Shown here: positions 49,689 through 59,130 of the stretch, in pieces | Position numbering within the stretch: the stretch's first letter is position 1 | Layout: every line of letters begins with the position of its first letter | Assembly: GCF_000152625.1 (NCBI RefSeq) | Contig: NZ_CH724156.1 | Location: forward strand, 1,799,466-1,863,465 | Reading direction: 5' to 3' | Length of the DNA: 64,000 nt | Source: Roseovarius nubinhibens ISM | GTDB lineage: Bacteria > Pseudomonadota > Alphaproteobacteria > Rhodobacterales > Rhodobacteraceae | The notes under the pieces: generated by a model | Told to the model about the DNA's origin: nothing | Seen by the model: the letters and a program-made list of their open reading frames with translations, nothing else | The model's database searches: none | Position numbers and translations under genes: made by a program

Positions 49689-50458
49689 GCCAAGTGCCGC
49701 TACCCGCGTCTTTTCTGACCACGCCGCTGGCCCATCGTGCGCTGCATGATGTGGCCCAGGGGCGGCCTGAGAATTCGCGGGCGGCGATCCGCGCGGCCAT
49801 CGCGCGGGGCTATGGGATCGAGATCGATCTGCAGCCGAGCCGCGATGGCGCGGCGATGGTGTTTCACGATTACGACATGGGGCGCCTTACCGGGCGGGCC
49901 GGTCCGATCCGGCTGCAAAGCGCGGCGGAGCTGGCGCAGACGCCGCTTTTGGGCGGCGATGAGGGCGTGCCGGGGCTCGACGAGGTGCTCGATCTCGTGG
50001 CGGGGCGGGTGCCGTTGCTCATCGAACTCAAGGATCAGCATGGCCAAATGGGCGCCACCGATGGCGGGCTCGAGCGGGCCGTCGCGGCGGCGCTAGCTGG
50101 CTATCGCGGCGATGTGGCGCTCATGTCTTTTAATCCGCAATCTGTGATCCAGCTGGCCGAGCTCTGCCCCGATCTGCCGCGCGGCATCGTGACCTCTGCC
50201 TATCGGGCGGAGGATTGGCCGCTGTTGCGGGCCGAGGTGCGCGACAGGCTGCGCGATATTCCGGATTATGCGGTCTCTGGGTCCAGTTTCATCAGCCATG
50301 AGGTCGGCGATCTCGACCGGCCCCGGGTGGCAGAGATCAAGGCGGCGGGCGGGCATGTGCTCTGCTGGACCGTGCGCTCGGCGGCGCAGGAGGCAAAGGC
50401 CCGCCGGATCGCGGAGAATATCACCTTCGAGGGCTATCTCGCGGCACATCCCGCTTGA
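49685..50458 (+). CDS. Glycerophosphodiester phosphodiesterase
   Basis: A 257-residue GDPD-family TIM barrel. Metal and catalytic residues are seen in LAHRALHD, GRPENSRAAIRAAIARG, GIEIDLQPSRDGAAMVFHD (the two histidines and Glu/Asp pair) and LIELKDQ. It cleaves glycerophosphodiesters to glycerol-3-phosphate and an alcohol. No signal peptide, so cytoplasmic. Cotranslated with ridA (4-base overlap). Confidence 0.92.
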   Translation: MSQVPLPASFLTTPLAHRALHDVAQGRPENSRAAIRAAIARGYGIEIDLQPSRDGAAMVFHDYDMGRLTGRAGPIRLQSAAELAQTPLLGGDEGVPGLDEVLDLVAGRVPLLIELKDQHGQMGATDGGLERAVAAALAGYRGDVALMSFNPQSVIQLAELCPDLPRGIVTSAYRAEDWPLLRAEVRDRLRDIPDYAVSGSSFISHEVGDLDRPRVAEIKAAGGHVLCWTVRSAAQEAKARRIAENITFEGYLAAHPA

Positions 50459-50489
50459 TCGCCGGGGAAAAGCCCCCAGATTGAACGAG

Positions 50490-51683
50490 ATGCCCGACAG
50501 CGACCATCAGATCAGCGTCAGTTTTCATGACAGCATTGCCGAGATCGGGGCGGCGGATTGGGATATTTGCGCCTGTCCCGAAGCGGCGGGCGGCGGGCGG
50601 CCGGCCGATCCCTTTACCACCTATCGGTTTTTGCAAGCGCTGGAAGAGAGCGGGTCGGTCGGGCCGGGCAGTGGCTGGGAGCCGCATCACGTGGTGGCGC
50701 GGCAGGCGGGCGAGGTCATCGCGGTGGCGCCGCTCTATGCCAAGGGGCACAGCCAGGGCGAGTATATTTTCGATCACAACTGGGCCCATGCCTATGAGCG
50801 GGCGGGCGGGCGTTACTATCCGAAGCTGCAGATCGCGGTGCCGTTCACGCCGGTGACCGGGCGGCGGCTCTTGGCAAGGCCGGGGCATGAGGCGACCGGG
50901 CGGGCGGCGCTGGTACAGGGCGCGGTGGAGTTGGCCGAGCGCCATGGGCTGTCGTCGCTGCATGTGACCTTTTGCACCGGCGATGAGGCGGCGGGGGCCG
51001 GGGCGCTGGGCCTCATGGCGCGGCGCAACCAGCAATATCACTGGCACAATCGCGGCTATGGCAGTTTCGACGATTTCCTCGCCGATCTGAGTTCGCGCAA
51101 GCGCAAGAACATCCGCAAGGAACGGGCGGCGGCGCAGGGCTTTGGCGGCGAGATCCGGCGGCTGCGCGGGGCAGAGATCACCCCGGCGCATTGGGACGCG
51201 ATGTGGGCGTTTTATCAAGACACCGGCGCGCGAAAATGGGGCACGCCCTATCTCACGCGGGGGTTTTTCGACCTCGCGGCAGAGCGGCTCGGCGAGGATA
51301 TCCTGATGATCGTGGCCGAGCGCGACGGCGTGCCGGTGGCCGGGGCGCTCAATCTGATTGGGCGCGAGGCGCTTTTTGGCCGGTATTGGGGCTGTGGCGA
51401 GGCCCATGCCAACCTGCATTTCGAGCTGTGCTATTATCAGGCGATGGAATTTGCCATTGCCGAGGGTCTGGCCCGGGTCGAGGCGGGCGCGCAGGGCGAG
51501 CATAAGCTGGCGCGTGGATACCTGCCGCAGGTCACCCATTCGCTGCATTGGGTCGGCGATCCCGGCTTTGCCCAGGCCATCGCGCAATATCTCGAGGCCG
51601 AGGGCGCGGCGGTCGAGGAAGATATCGAAATTCTGACGGGCTATGGCCCGTTTCGCAGATCAACAGGGGATGAGAGAGAATGA
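50490..51683 (+). CDS. DUF482/FemAB-like acyltransferase (GNAT fold)
   Basis: A 397-residue protein of the peptidogalycan-biosynthesis/DUF482 family, whose GNAT fold resembles FemAB aminoacyl transferases. Hallmarks are [41 protein letters not shown] and [18 protein letters not shown]. The natural substrate is not known to me. I choose the ATG at 50490 (MPDSDHQIS), 31 bases after the GDPD stop; frames extending upstream run through that gene. It overlaps the pterin dehydratase gene by 4 bases. Confidence 0.85.
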   Translation: MPDSDHQISVSFHDSIAEIGAADWDICACPEAAGGGRPADPFTTYRFLQALEESGSVGPGSGWEPHHVVARQAGEVIAVAPLYAKGHSQGEYIFDHNWAHAYERAGGRYYPKLQIAVPFTPVTGRRLLARPGHEATGRAALVQGAVELAERHGLSSLHVTFCTGDEAAGAGALGLMARRNQQYHWHNRGYGSFDDFLADLSSRKRKNIRKERAAAQGFGGEIRRLRGAEITPAHWDAMWAFYQDTGARKWGTPYLTRGFFDLAAERLGEDILMIVAERDGVPVAGALNLIGREALFGRYWGCGEAHANLHFELCYYQAMEFAIAEGLARVEAGAQGEHKLARGYLPQVTHSLHWVGDPGFAQAIAQYLEAEGAAVEEDIEILTGYGPFRRSTGDERE

Positions 51684-51985
51684 CCGAAAAGCTGAGCGAT
51701 ACCGCACGAAGTACCATGGTGGAGCCGCTGCTCGAGACCGGCTGGGCCCTGACAGAGGGGCGCGACGCGATTGAAAAGACGTTCAAATTCGACGATTTTA
51801 CCGAGGCGATGGGGTTCATGATGCGCGCGGCGATCTGGGCCGAGAAATGGAACCACCATCCCGAATGGTCGAATGTCTACAGCCGGGTGTCGGTGTGTCT
51901 GACGACCCATGATGTGGACGGGCTGAGCCAGCTTGACGTCAAGCTGGCGCGCAAGATGGACAAGCTGGCGGGTCAGCCGGGCTGA
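51680..51985 (+). CDS. phhB: 4a-hydroxytetrahydrobiopterin dehydratase (PCD/DCoH)
   Basis: A 101-residue pterin-4a-carbinolamine dehydratase. The active-site signature is complete: [18 protein letters not shown] followed by [13 protein letters not shown]. It recycles the oxidised pterin cofactor, classically for phenylalanine hydroxylase, although no hydroxylase gene is in the window. Its end touches the end of glcF with no gap (convergent). Short leader GAGAGA before the ATG. Confidence 0.93.
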   Translation: MTEKLSDTARSTMVEPLLETGWALTEGRDAIEKTFKFDDFTEAMGFMMRAAIWAEKWNHHPEWSNVYSRVSVCLTTHDVDGLSQLDVKLARKMDKLAGQPG

Positions 51986-53290
51986 TCACCCAAGATGGGA
52001 CAGGGCGGGCGGCATTGGCCCGCCGGTCGCCCAGTCGAGCAGCTCGACCGTGTGCACGATGGGCGTCTCGGTGCCTTGGCCGATCTGCATCATGCAGCCG
52101 ATATTGCCCGCCGCGATCACATCGGGGCGGCGCGCCATGAGCGTCGCCACCTTGCGCTTGCGCAGCTCGGCGGAAATCTCGGGCTGCATCAGGTTATAGG
52201 TGCCGGCGGAGCCGCAGCAGAGATGGCTGTCGGCGGGCTCGACCACGGTGAACCCGGCCCGTTTCAAGAGATCCTTGGGCGCGGATTTGACCTTTTGCCC
52301 GTGCTGCAGCGAGCAGGCGGCGTGATAGGCGACGGTAAGGTCCTTGGGCGCACTTGCGGGCAGGTCGAGCCGGGTCAGCAGTTCCGAGATGTCGCAGGCC
52401 AGCCCCGAGATATGCGCCGCCGCATCGGCCAGCGGATCATTGCGGAACATATGGCCGTAATCCTTGACCGTGGTGCCGCAGCCGGAGGTGTTGATCACGA
52501 TGGCGTCGAGCCCCGCGCCATTGGCCTCGGCCATCCAGGCTTGGATGTTGCGGGCGGCGGCGGCGTGGCTGTCGTCTTCGCGGCCCATGTGATGGGTGAG
52601 CGCCCCGCAGCAACCCGCGCCGCGTGCCACCACCACTTCGCAGCCGAGCCGGGTCAAGAGCCGGATCGTGGCGTCGTTGATATCGGTGTTGAGCGCCTTT
52701 TGCGCACAGCCGGTCATCAGCGCGACGCGCAGTTTCGGGGCGGTGTCGGGGGCTTGCACCGGGGCAAAGCTCTGCGGGTCGTCGTTGCGGCTCACCGGGG
52801 GGATGCGTTTCGGGGCCATGCGCAGCATTGCGCGGAGCCGTGCATCGGGGATGAGCGGTGCGAAGGGCCGGCCCAGCTTGGCCGCCAGAAGGGCGAGGCG
52901 AAAGCGCATCGGATAGGGCAGGATGTTGGCCAGCATCCAGCGCAGCGCCCGGTCGCCAAGGGGGCGTTTGTAGCGCTGCTCGATATAGGCGCGGGCGTGA
53001 TCGACGAGATGCATGTAATGCACCCCCGACGGGCAGGTGGTCATGCAGGCGAGGCAGCTCAGGCAGCGGTCGATATGTTTGACCGTCTTGGCGTCTGGCA
53101 CGCGCTCGTTCTCGAGCATGTCCTTGATCAGGTAGATGCGGCCGCGCGGGCTGTCGAGCTCGTCGCCCAGCACCTGATAGGTTGGGCAGGTCGCGGTGCA
53201 AAAGCCGCAATGCACGCAGGCGCGCAGGATGTCTTTGGCGCGTTTGGTGCCGGGATCGGCGAGCTGGGTCTCGGTGAAATGCGTTTGCAT
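51986..53290 (-). CDS. glcF: Glycolate oxidase iron-sulfur subunit
   Basis: A 434-residue subunit with two 4Fe-4S motifs near the N-terminus (CVHCGFCTATCPTY and CLSCLACMTTCPSGV) and two CCG domains (GAGCCGALTHHMG and SHLCCGSAGTYNL) of the heterodisulfide-reductase type. It takes electrons from GlcD/GlcE. The complex oxidises glycolate to glyoxylate at the inner membrane, feeding quinones. Third gene of the operon, 4 bases after glcE. Confidence 0.95.
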   Translation of the reverse strand: MQTHFTETQLADPGTKRAKDILRACVHCGFCTATCPTYQVLGDELDSPRGRIYLIKDMLENERVPDAKTVKHIDRCLSCLACMTTCPSGVHYMHLVDHARAYIEQRYKRPLGDRALRWMLANILPYPMRFRLALLAAKLGRPFAPLIPDARLRAMLRMAPKRIPPVSRNDDPQSFAPVQAPDTAPKLRVALMTGCAQKALNTDINDATIRLLTRLGCEVVVARGAGCCGALTHHMGREDDSHAAAARNIQAWMAEANGAGLDAIVINTSGCGTTVKDYGHMFRNDPLADAAAHISGLACDISELLTRLDLPASAPKDLTVAYHAACSLQHGQKVKSAPKDLLKRAGFTVVEPADSHLCCGSAGTYNLMQPEISAELRKRKVATLMARRPDVIAAGNIGCMMQIGQGTETPIVHTVELLDWATGGPMPPALSHLG

Positions 53291-53294
53291 GGGA

Positions 53295-54416
53295 TTAGTC
53301 CATCAGGCCGGGGTTGAGGAGGCCGCGCGGGTCGAACCGGGCTTTGAGCCCTTGTTCGAGCCGGGCCACCACCGGGTTGGCGGGGGGGAAGGCGGGCAGG
53401 TCATCCGCGCCGCGCAGGCGAGTGGCATGGCCGCCGATGCGGGCCACGGCATCACGGATGGCTGCGCCTTTTGTGCCACTCGGGTCAAGCAGCCAGATGC
53501 GCCCGCCGCCCCAATCATAGAGCGCCTGCGTGTCCGGCAGGCTGGCCACCAGCCCCGGCCCATCGCCCGGTTTGACCGAGAGACACCAGAGCGCGCCCTT
53601 GGTGTCGGCAAAGGCGCGCACATCGCGGATCGCGGCCCAGAGGGCGGCGGTGTCCTCGGCGTCGAAATTGGCGTTGAACGCGCCGAGATCGGCCAGATGC
53701 GTGGCGAGCCTCTCGGCGCGGTAGCGCATCGAGGCGGCGCTGCCTTCGAGGCGGATGTGGGTGTCCCCCGTGCCCGGCAGATGCGCCGCGCCGGTGACTT
53801 CCCACGGGGCGCCCAGCGCGCGCGACAGCGCCGCGATGGCGGTGGCATCGTCGAGATCGCGGGCGGTGAGGGTGACGGAGGTCTCCGGTGCGGGCAGCAC
53901 TTTGAGCGAAAGCTCGGTCAGCACGCCGAGCGTGCCGAAACTGCCTGCCATGAGCTTGACCAGATCATAGCCGGTGACGTTTTTCATCACCCGCCCGCCA
54001 TTGGCGATGATGCGGCCCGCGCCATCGACGAAACGCACCCCGAGGAGCGCATCGCGGCAGGCACCCACCGCCGAGATGCGGCGCGGCCCAGACACGTTGG
54101 CGGCGACCATGCCGCCCAAGGTCGGCGTGCCGGTGCTGCCCAGCAGCGGGCGGTGGTCCATCGGTTCGAACGCGAGGCGCTGGCCTTCGCCCGCGAGCAG
54201 GGTTTCGATCTCGGCCAGCGGCGTGCCGGCGCGGGCCACCAGGGTCAGCGCGCCGGGCTCGTAGAGCGTGACACCGCTGAGGGCAGAGGTGCTGAGCCCG
54301 GTGGTGGCCGAGGTCGTGCCGATGGGCCGCGTGCCGCCGCCGGTGATGCGCAGGGGCGTTTCCGTGCTGGCGATGATCTCGGAGAGCTCGGCCTCGGTCG
54401 TCGGGCGATGGGTCAT
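53295..54416 (-). CDS. glcE: Glycolate oxidase FAD-binding subunit
   Basis: A 373-residue FAD_binding_4 (VAO-fold) subunit, shorter than GlcD. It shows ITGGGTRPIG at about residue 20, the FAD loop STGTPTLGGMVAANVSGPRR near residue 112 and KNVTGYDLVKLMAGSFGTLG near 166. It is required for glycolate oxidase activity in E. coli, but its exact role is less clear than that of GlcD. Its ATG overlaps the glcD stop by 4 bases. Confidence 0.94.
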   Translation of the reverse strand: MTHRPTTEAELSEIIASTETPLRITGGGTRPIGTTSATTGLSTSALSGVTLYEPGALTLVARAGTPLAEIETLLAGEGQRLAFEPMDHRPLLGSTGTPTLGGMVAANVSGPRRISAVGACRDALLGVRFVDGAGRIIANGGRVMKNVTGYDLVKLMAGSFGTLGVLTELSLKVLPAPETSVTLTARDLDDATAIAALSRALGAPWEVTGAAHLPGTGDTHIRLEGSAASMRYRAERLATHLADLGAFNANFDAEDTAALWAAIRDVRAFADTKGALWCLSVKPGDGPGLVASLPDTQALYDWGGGRIWLLDPSGTKGAAIRDAVARIGGHATRLRGADDLPAFPPANPVVARLEQGLKARFDPRGLLNPGLMD

Positions 54417-55852
54417 GCGCGGGCCTCGCGGCGCGGGGCGGAGGCCGCCAGCGGAAACACCTTGGCCGGGTTCAAGAGCCAGTGCGGATCGAACACATCC
54501 TTGACCGCCATCTGTGCCTCGAGATCATCGGGGCGGTATTGGTGATCCATCAGGTCGCGTTTCTCGATGCCGACGCCATGTTCGCCGGTCAGGCAGCCGC
54601 CGACCTCGACGCAGAGCCGTAGGATGTCGGCCCCCATCGCTTCGCATTTCTCGAGATCACCGGGCTTGTTCGCGTCAAAGAGGATGAGCGGGTGCATGTT
54701 GCCATCGCCCGCGTGAAACACATTGCCGACGCCGAGCCCGTAATCGCGGCTCAGCTCGCCGATGCGTTTGAGAACCTGCGGCAGGGCGCTCACCGGGATG
54801 GTGCCGTCGAGACACATGTAATCGTTGATCTGGCCCATCGCGCCAAAGGCGGATTTGCGGCCAAGCCAGATGCGGGCGGCCTGATCGGCGTCGCGGGCTT
54901 CGCGCAGTTCGACCGGGTTGTGGGTCTGGGCGATTTCGGTGATCCGGGCGAGCTGTTCGTCGATCTCGGCCTCGGAGCCTTCGACCTCGATGATCAGAAG
55001 CGCCTCGCAATCGGGATAGCCCGCGCCGGCAAAGGCCTCGGTGGCGCGGATGCAGGGGCGGTCCATGAATTCGATGGCGACGGGCAGGACGCCGGCGCGG
55101 ATGATGTCCGACACACAGGCCCCGGCGACCTCGTTGCTGTCAAAGCCGATGAGCACGGGCCGCGCGCCTTCGGGCGAAGGCAGGATGCGCAGCACCGCCT
55201 CTGTCACCACGCCGAGCTGACCTTCAGAGCCGCAGATGAGCCCGAGAAGATCGAGCCGCCCGGCATCGAGATGCGCGCCGCCAAGCTCGGTCACGGTGCC
55301 GTCCATCAGAACCAGCGTCACCCCCATCAGATTGTTGGTGGTGACCCCGTATTTGAGGCAATGCGCGCCGCCCGAATTCATCGCGATATTGCCCGCGATG
55401 GCGCAGGCGAGCTGACTGCTCGGATCGGGGGCGTAGAAGAACCCGTGTTCCTCGACTGCGCCGGTGACCGAGAGATTGGTGCGGCCGGTCTGCACCCGGA
55501 TCACCCGGTTGGCATAGTCGGTGTCGAGAACCGCGCTCATCCGGGCGACGCCAAGGATCACGCAATCGGCGGTGGGCAGCGCGCCGCCCGCCAGCGAGGT
55601 GCCCGAGCCGCGCGGCACCACCGGCACGCCCATGTCGTGACAGGCGGCGAGCACGGCGGAGACCTCCTCCGTACTCGCGGGCAGCACCACCGCGAGCGGC
55701 GGGCAGCGATAGGCGGTGAGCGCGTCGCATTCATAGGCGCGGGTCTCTGCCTCGTCCCAGATGACTGCGTCATCGGGCAGCAGGTCGCGCAGACGGGCGA
55801 CGATTTCGGGCTTGCGCGACAGGATGGTGCTGTCGGGGGCGGGCATTTCCAT
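54413..55852 (-). CDS. glcD: Glycolate oxidase catalytic (FAD) subunit
   Basis: A 479-residue FAD-linked oxidase of the VAO fold. FAD site: VVPRGSGTSLAGGALP (about residue 78) and AIAGNIAMNSGGAHCLKYGV; C-terminal FAD-oxidase domain: GNVFHAGDGNMHPLI and GGCLTGEHGVGIEKRDL. It oxidises glycolate and probably D-lactate. First gene of glcDEF, ATG at 55852 with GGAG upstream. The gap to the divergent DUF599 gene holds an ATTGGT-N11-ACCAAT dyad, a likely operator. Confidence 0.95.
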   Translation of the reverse strand: MEMPAPDSTILSRKPEIVARLRDLLPDDAVIWDEAETRAYECDALTAYRCPPLAVVLPASTEEVSAVLAACHDMGVPVVPRGSGTSLAGGALPTADCVILGVARMSAVLDTDYANRVIRVQTGRTNLSVTGAVEEHGFFYAPDPSSQLACAIAGNIAMNSGGAHCLKYGVTTNNLMGVTLVLMDGTVTELGGAHLDAGRLDLLGLICGSEGQLGVVTEAVLRILPSPEGARPVLIGFDSNEVAGACVSDIIRAGVLPVAIEFMDRPCIRATEAFAGAGYPDCEALLIIEVEGSEAEIDEQLARITEIAQTHNPVELREARDADQAARIWLGRKSAFGAMGQINDYMCLDGTIPVSALPQVLKRIGELSRDYGLGVGNVFHAGDGNMHPLILFDANKPGDLEKCEAMGADILRLCVEVGGCLTGEHGVGIEKRDLMDHQYRPDDLEAQMAVKDVFDPHWLLNPAKVFPLAASAPRREARA

Positions 55853-55865
55853 GGCGGCGTCTCCT

Positions 55866-55888
55866 ATTGGTCAAGTTTTATAACCAAT
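55866..55888. promoter_or_regulatory. Dyad ATTGGT-N11-ACCAAT upstream of glcD
   Basis: Perfect 6-base arms at 55866-55871 and 55883-55888, 14 bases before the glcD start codon, within an A/T-rich spacer. The TGGT...ACCA arms resemble sites of FadR/PdhR/GlcC-type GntR regulators, which control glycolate and lactate genes; the spacer is longer than in the sites I know. Confidence 0.5.
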
Positions 55889-55932
55889 TTATCCCTCTGG
55901 CAAGCGCGGGGCCGCCCGGCTAGGGTGCGGCC

Positions 55933-56664
55933 ATGGATTTGATGGACCGTCTCAGTCTTTTCTCGACCCTTGATCAGGTCGCTGTCGCACTGCTTTTGCT
56001 TGGCTGGCAGGGCATGGGCTTCTGGATCGAGAACTCGGGCGGGCGGCATCCGTCGGTGTCCTGGCTCATGGCGGATTATCGCCGCGCCTGGATGCAGACC
56101 ATGCTCGACCGGGACCCGCGCATCTTCGATTCGCAAATTCTCGCCATGCTGCGGCAGGGCACGACGTTCTTTGCCTCGGCCACGATGATCGCCATGGGCG
56201 GCTGCATGGCGCTCTTGGGCAATACCGACAAGCTCATCACGCTGGCGGATGATCTGACCTTTGATCGCACACCGGAAATCGTCTGGGAGATCAAGATCAT
56301 CCTGCTCCTGGGCTTTCTGGCGAGCGCGTTTTTCAAGTTTGTCTGGTCGAACCGGCTCTTTGCCTATTGCGCGGTGGTGATGGGCACGGTGCCCAATGAC
56401 CGCGACGCGCCCGGCGGCGCGCGGCGGGCGGCGCAGGCAGGCGAGCTGAACATCACCGCCGCGCGCAGTTTCAACCGGGGCCTGCGGGCGATATATTTCG
56501 CGCTGGCGGCGGCGGCCTGGCTCATCGGGGCGGAGGCGCTGATCGTGGGGTCGGTGATCGTCACGGTGATCGTCGGGCGGCGCGAATTTGCCTCGCAATC
56601 GCGGCGCATCCTCTTGTCGAACATGCCCGAGCTGAGCGAAGATGCGCGACGCACGGGAACGTGA
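55933..56664 (+). CDS. DUF599 family membrane protein
   Basis: A 243-residue protein with four hydrophobic helices (about 12-30, 75-95, 118-140, 185-215) and the DUF599 phrases WMADYRRAWM-like (LMADYRRAWMQTM), RDPRIFDSQI and FFKFVWSNRLFAYC. Function unknown for the family. It is divergent from glcD, 80 bases away, and followed by a periplasmic-protein gene 35 bases downstream. Confidence 0.87.
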   Translation: MDLMDRLSLFSTLDQVAVALLLLGWQGMGFWIENSGGRHPSVSWLMADYRRAWMQTMLDRDPRIFDSQILAMLRQGTTFFASATMIAMGGCMALLGNTDKLITLADDLTFDRTPEIVWEIKIILLLGFLASAFFKFVWSNRLFAYCAVVMGTVPNDRDAPGGARRAAQAGELNITAARSFNRGLRAIYFALAAAAWLIGAEALIVGSVIVTVIVGRREFASQSRRILLSNMPELSEDARRTGT

Positions 56665-56699
56665 CTTTGTGCCTTTTGTGAAAGCGGTATGGTAGGCCC

Positions 56700-57062
56700 A
56701 TGAAACTCAATTTTCCACTTCTCGCGCTGGCGCTTTGCTCCGCGGCGCCGGTTCTGGCCGATGCGCCGGAAATTCTCGATGTTGCGATCGAAAAGCAGGG
56801 CATGGACTGGCAGGTCAGCGTGACGATCCGCCATCCCGATAGCGGCTGGGATCATTATGCCGATGGTTGGGAAGTGATCGATGCCAAGGGCAAGCGTCTG
56901 GGCTATCGCGAATTGATGCATCCGCATGTCGATGAACAGCCCTTTACCCGCAGCCTGCGCAACGTGATGGTGCCGGACGGGATGCGCGAAATCTATGTGC
57001 GGGCGCATTGTTCCGACGGGTCATGGACCGCCGAACCGGTCGCCGTGGCGGTGCCCTTCTAA
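56700..57062 (+). CDS. Small periplasmic protein, function unknown
   Basis: A 120-residue protein with a Sec signal peptide (residues 1-19, cut after VLA) and a beta-rich mature domain (DWQVSVTIRHPDSGWDHYAD, then GWEVIDAKGKRLG, and AHCSDGSWTAEPV). Similar small proteins occur in this order; it looks like an immunoglobulin-type beta sandwich, which is inference. It follows the DUF599 gene in the same direction and converges on the four-gene operon. Confidence 0.75.
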   Translation: MKLNFPLLALALCSAAPVLADAPEILDVAIEKQGMDWQVSVTIRHPDSGWDHYADGWEVIDAKGKRLGYRELMHPHVDEQPFTRSLRNVMVPDGMREIYVRAHCSDGSWTAEPVAVAVPF

Positions 57063-57078
57063 GCCGCAGCGGAGGGGG

Positions 57079-59130
57079 TCAGCGACGCCCCTCGCGCAGC
57101 CAGCCCAGCAGCATGAAGCTCGCAAACAGCGCCAGCACCAGCCAATGCGGCAAGAGCGGCGTCTGCGTCACCGAAAGCGTCTGATAGGCGTCGCGCGGGG
57201 TCAGGCCGAGCCAGCCGCGCCCGGCAGCGGGCCGTCCCTCGCGCACATCGCGCAGGCGCGGTAGCCCATCGGCCATGGCAGCTGTGCCACCTTGCATGCT
57301 GTCGATCAGCGGCGCGAGTTCGGCATTGCTGGCGATGGTGCGCTCGAACTCGACCGGGGCGGCGGGGCCGAGCCCGATCACCGCGTCGAGATCGCCATTG
57401 GCGAGCCGGTAGAGCCCGATTTCGGGCCCGTCGAACAGCGTCTCGAACCGGCCCGGCGAGACCTCTTTGAGCGTCAGCTCATGCAGGTCGCCGGAGGGGG
57501 TGGTAAGGGTCAGCGGCGGCACCTCGGCCTCGAGACTGCGGCGGATGATGCGCATGGTCTGGCCATTGGCCTCGGCCCAGAGCGCCTCTTCCTCGAGCTC
57601 GGGCTCCTTCATCATCCAATGGGCGAGACGGCGCAGCAATTCGAGCTGTGGCCCGCCGCCCTCATAGCCGCGATTCCACAGCCAGGCGTGATCAGAAGCC
57701 AAGAGCGCCACCCGGCCCTCGCCGACCCGGTCGAGGACCAGAAGCGCGCGATCCTCGGCCCCGGTCATCACCACATCGCCGGTCTCGCCGGTGATCTCGA
57801 CCTGTCGCAGCCAATGGCCCCAGGGCCCGTCATGTTCGCGGTCGAGCCCGGCGGTGACCGGATGGCGCGTGCCGAGATCGGTGACCTTGGGGCGGAAGGG
57901 CTGGCCCACCACGCGGGCGGTGGGACGCGCCGGCACGATCGCCTCGAGCGGCGAGCGAAAGAGGCTGTCGGCCGAGGCGAAATCCGGCCCCGCCGCGATC
58001 AGCACTGCGCCGCCGCCCTCGATATAATTGCGCACGTTTTCGAGATAGATCGCGGGCAGGATGCCGCGCCGCTTGTAGCGGTCAAAGATGATCAGGTCGA
58101 AATCGTCGATCTTTTCGAGGAACAGCTCGCGGGTCGGGAAGGCGATGAGCGACAGTTCCCGCACCGGGATGCCGTCCTGTTTCTCGGGCGGGCGCAGGAT
58201 GGTGAAATGCACCAGATCGACAGAGCTGTCGGATTTCAACAGGTTGCGCCAGGTCCGCCCGCCGGGATGCGGCGCGCCGGAGACCAGGAGCACGCTCAGC
58301 CGGTCGCGCACGCCGTTGATCTGCACCAGCGCCCGGTTGTTGCGATCGGTGAGCTCGCCGTCGAGCCCGGGGGTGGAAAATTCGAGCACGTTGCGGCCGC
58401 CATGGCTCAGCGTGATGGGCAGGTCGATGTCTTCGCCGATGGGGATGGTGAAATTCTGCGGTGCGGCCCCGTCGACCGCGATGGCGAGATCGGCGCTGCT
58501 GCCGGGGGGCACGGGGGTGGCGCCCATATCCTCGATCCGCAGGGTCATGGTGATCTCTTCGTCGAGGATGGCGAAGGCGGGGGCGTTTTTCAGGATGAGC
58601 CGCCGGTCCCAATCGCTGTCCTCGCCGCTTTGCAACAGGTGCAGCGGCGCGGGCAGGGCGGGGGCGCGGTCGAGATCATGCACGCGCCCGTCGCTCAGCA
58701 GGAAGATGCCCGCGACACGGCCCTGCGGTTCGCTCGCCAGCGCCTCGGAAAGGGCGGTCATGGCGCGGGTGCCGCTGTTGTCCTCGCCATCGGGGATGGG
58801 GATGCGGCGCAGCTCGGTGTTGGGGCGCTCGGCCAGACGCGCGGCGAGTGCATCGGCGGTGCGATTGGTCTGATCCTGACGGCTGCCGAGGCTTTGGCTG
58901 GCGCTGTCGTCTTCGAGCATGAGCACGATGTCGGAGAGCGGCTGGCGGTCCTCTTGCTGATAGACCGGGCCCATCAGCGCGGCGAGCACCACCGCCCCGG
59001 CGAGCGCCCGCAAGCCCCAGCCCGACAGCCCGCGCCAAAGCGCCAGCACGAGCCCGGCGCCGAGCAGCACGCCCAGCGTCGCGATGAGCCAGAGCGGCAA
59101 AAGCGGGTCAAAGACGAGGGTTCCGGTCAT
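57079..59130 (-). CDS. Large membrane protein with GATase1-like domain (MoxR-operon member)
   Basis: A 683-residue protein: two N-terminal membrane helices (about 10-28 and 37-52), a periplasmic part starting with a von Willebrand-like strand (IVLMLEDDSASQSLGSRQDQ), a class I glutamine-amidotransferase-like domain (YIEGGGAVLIAAGPDF, about residue 370) and a last helix near the C-terminus (LPHWLVLALFASFMLLGWL). No catalytic triad is evident. Last gene of moxR - DUF58 - DUF4159 - this gene, with 4-base overlaps at every junction. Likely an envelope complex; function not established. Confidence 0.82.
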   Translation of the reverse strand: MTGTLVFDPLLPLWLIATLGVLLGAGLVLALWRGLSGWGLRALAGAVVLAALMGPVYQQEDRQPLSDIVLMLEDDSASQSLGSRQDQTNRTADALAARLAERPNTELRRIPIPDGEDNSGTRAMTALSEALASEPQGRVAGIFLLSDGRVHDLDRAPALPAPLHLLQSGEDSDWDRRLILKNAPAFAILDEEITMTLRIEDMGATPVPPGSSADLAIAVDGAAPQNFTIPIGEDIDLPITLSHGGRNVLEFSTPGLDGELTDRNNRALVQINGVRDRLSVLLVSGAPHPGGRTWRNLLKSDSSVDLVHFTILRPPEKQDGIPVRELSLIAFPTRELFLEKIDDFDLIIFDRYKRRGILPAIYLENVRNYIEGGGAVLIAAGPDFASADSLFRSPLEAIVPARPTARVVGQPFRPKVTDLGTRHPVTAGLDREHDGPWGHWLRQVEITGETGDVVMTGAEDRALLVLDRVGEGRVALLASDHAWLWNRGYEGGGPQLELLRRLAHWMMKEPELEEEALWAEANGQTMRIIRRSLEAEVPPLTLTTPSGDLHELTLKEVSPGRFETLFDGPEIGLYRLANGDLDAVIGLGPAAPVEFERTIASNAELAPLIDSMQGGTAAMADGLPRLRDVREGRPAAGRGWLGLTPRDAYQTLSVTQTPLLPHWLVLALFASFMLLGWLREGRR

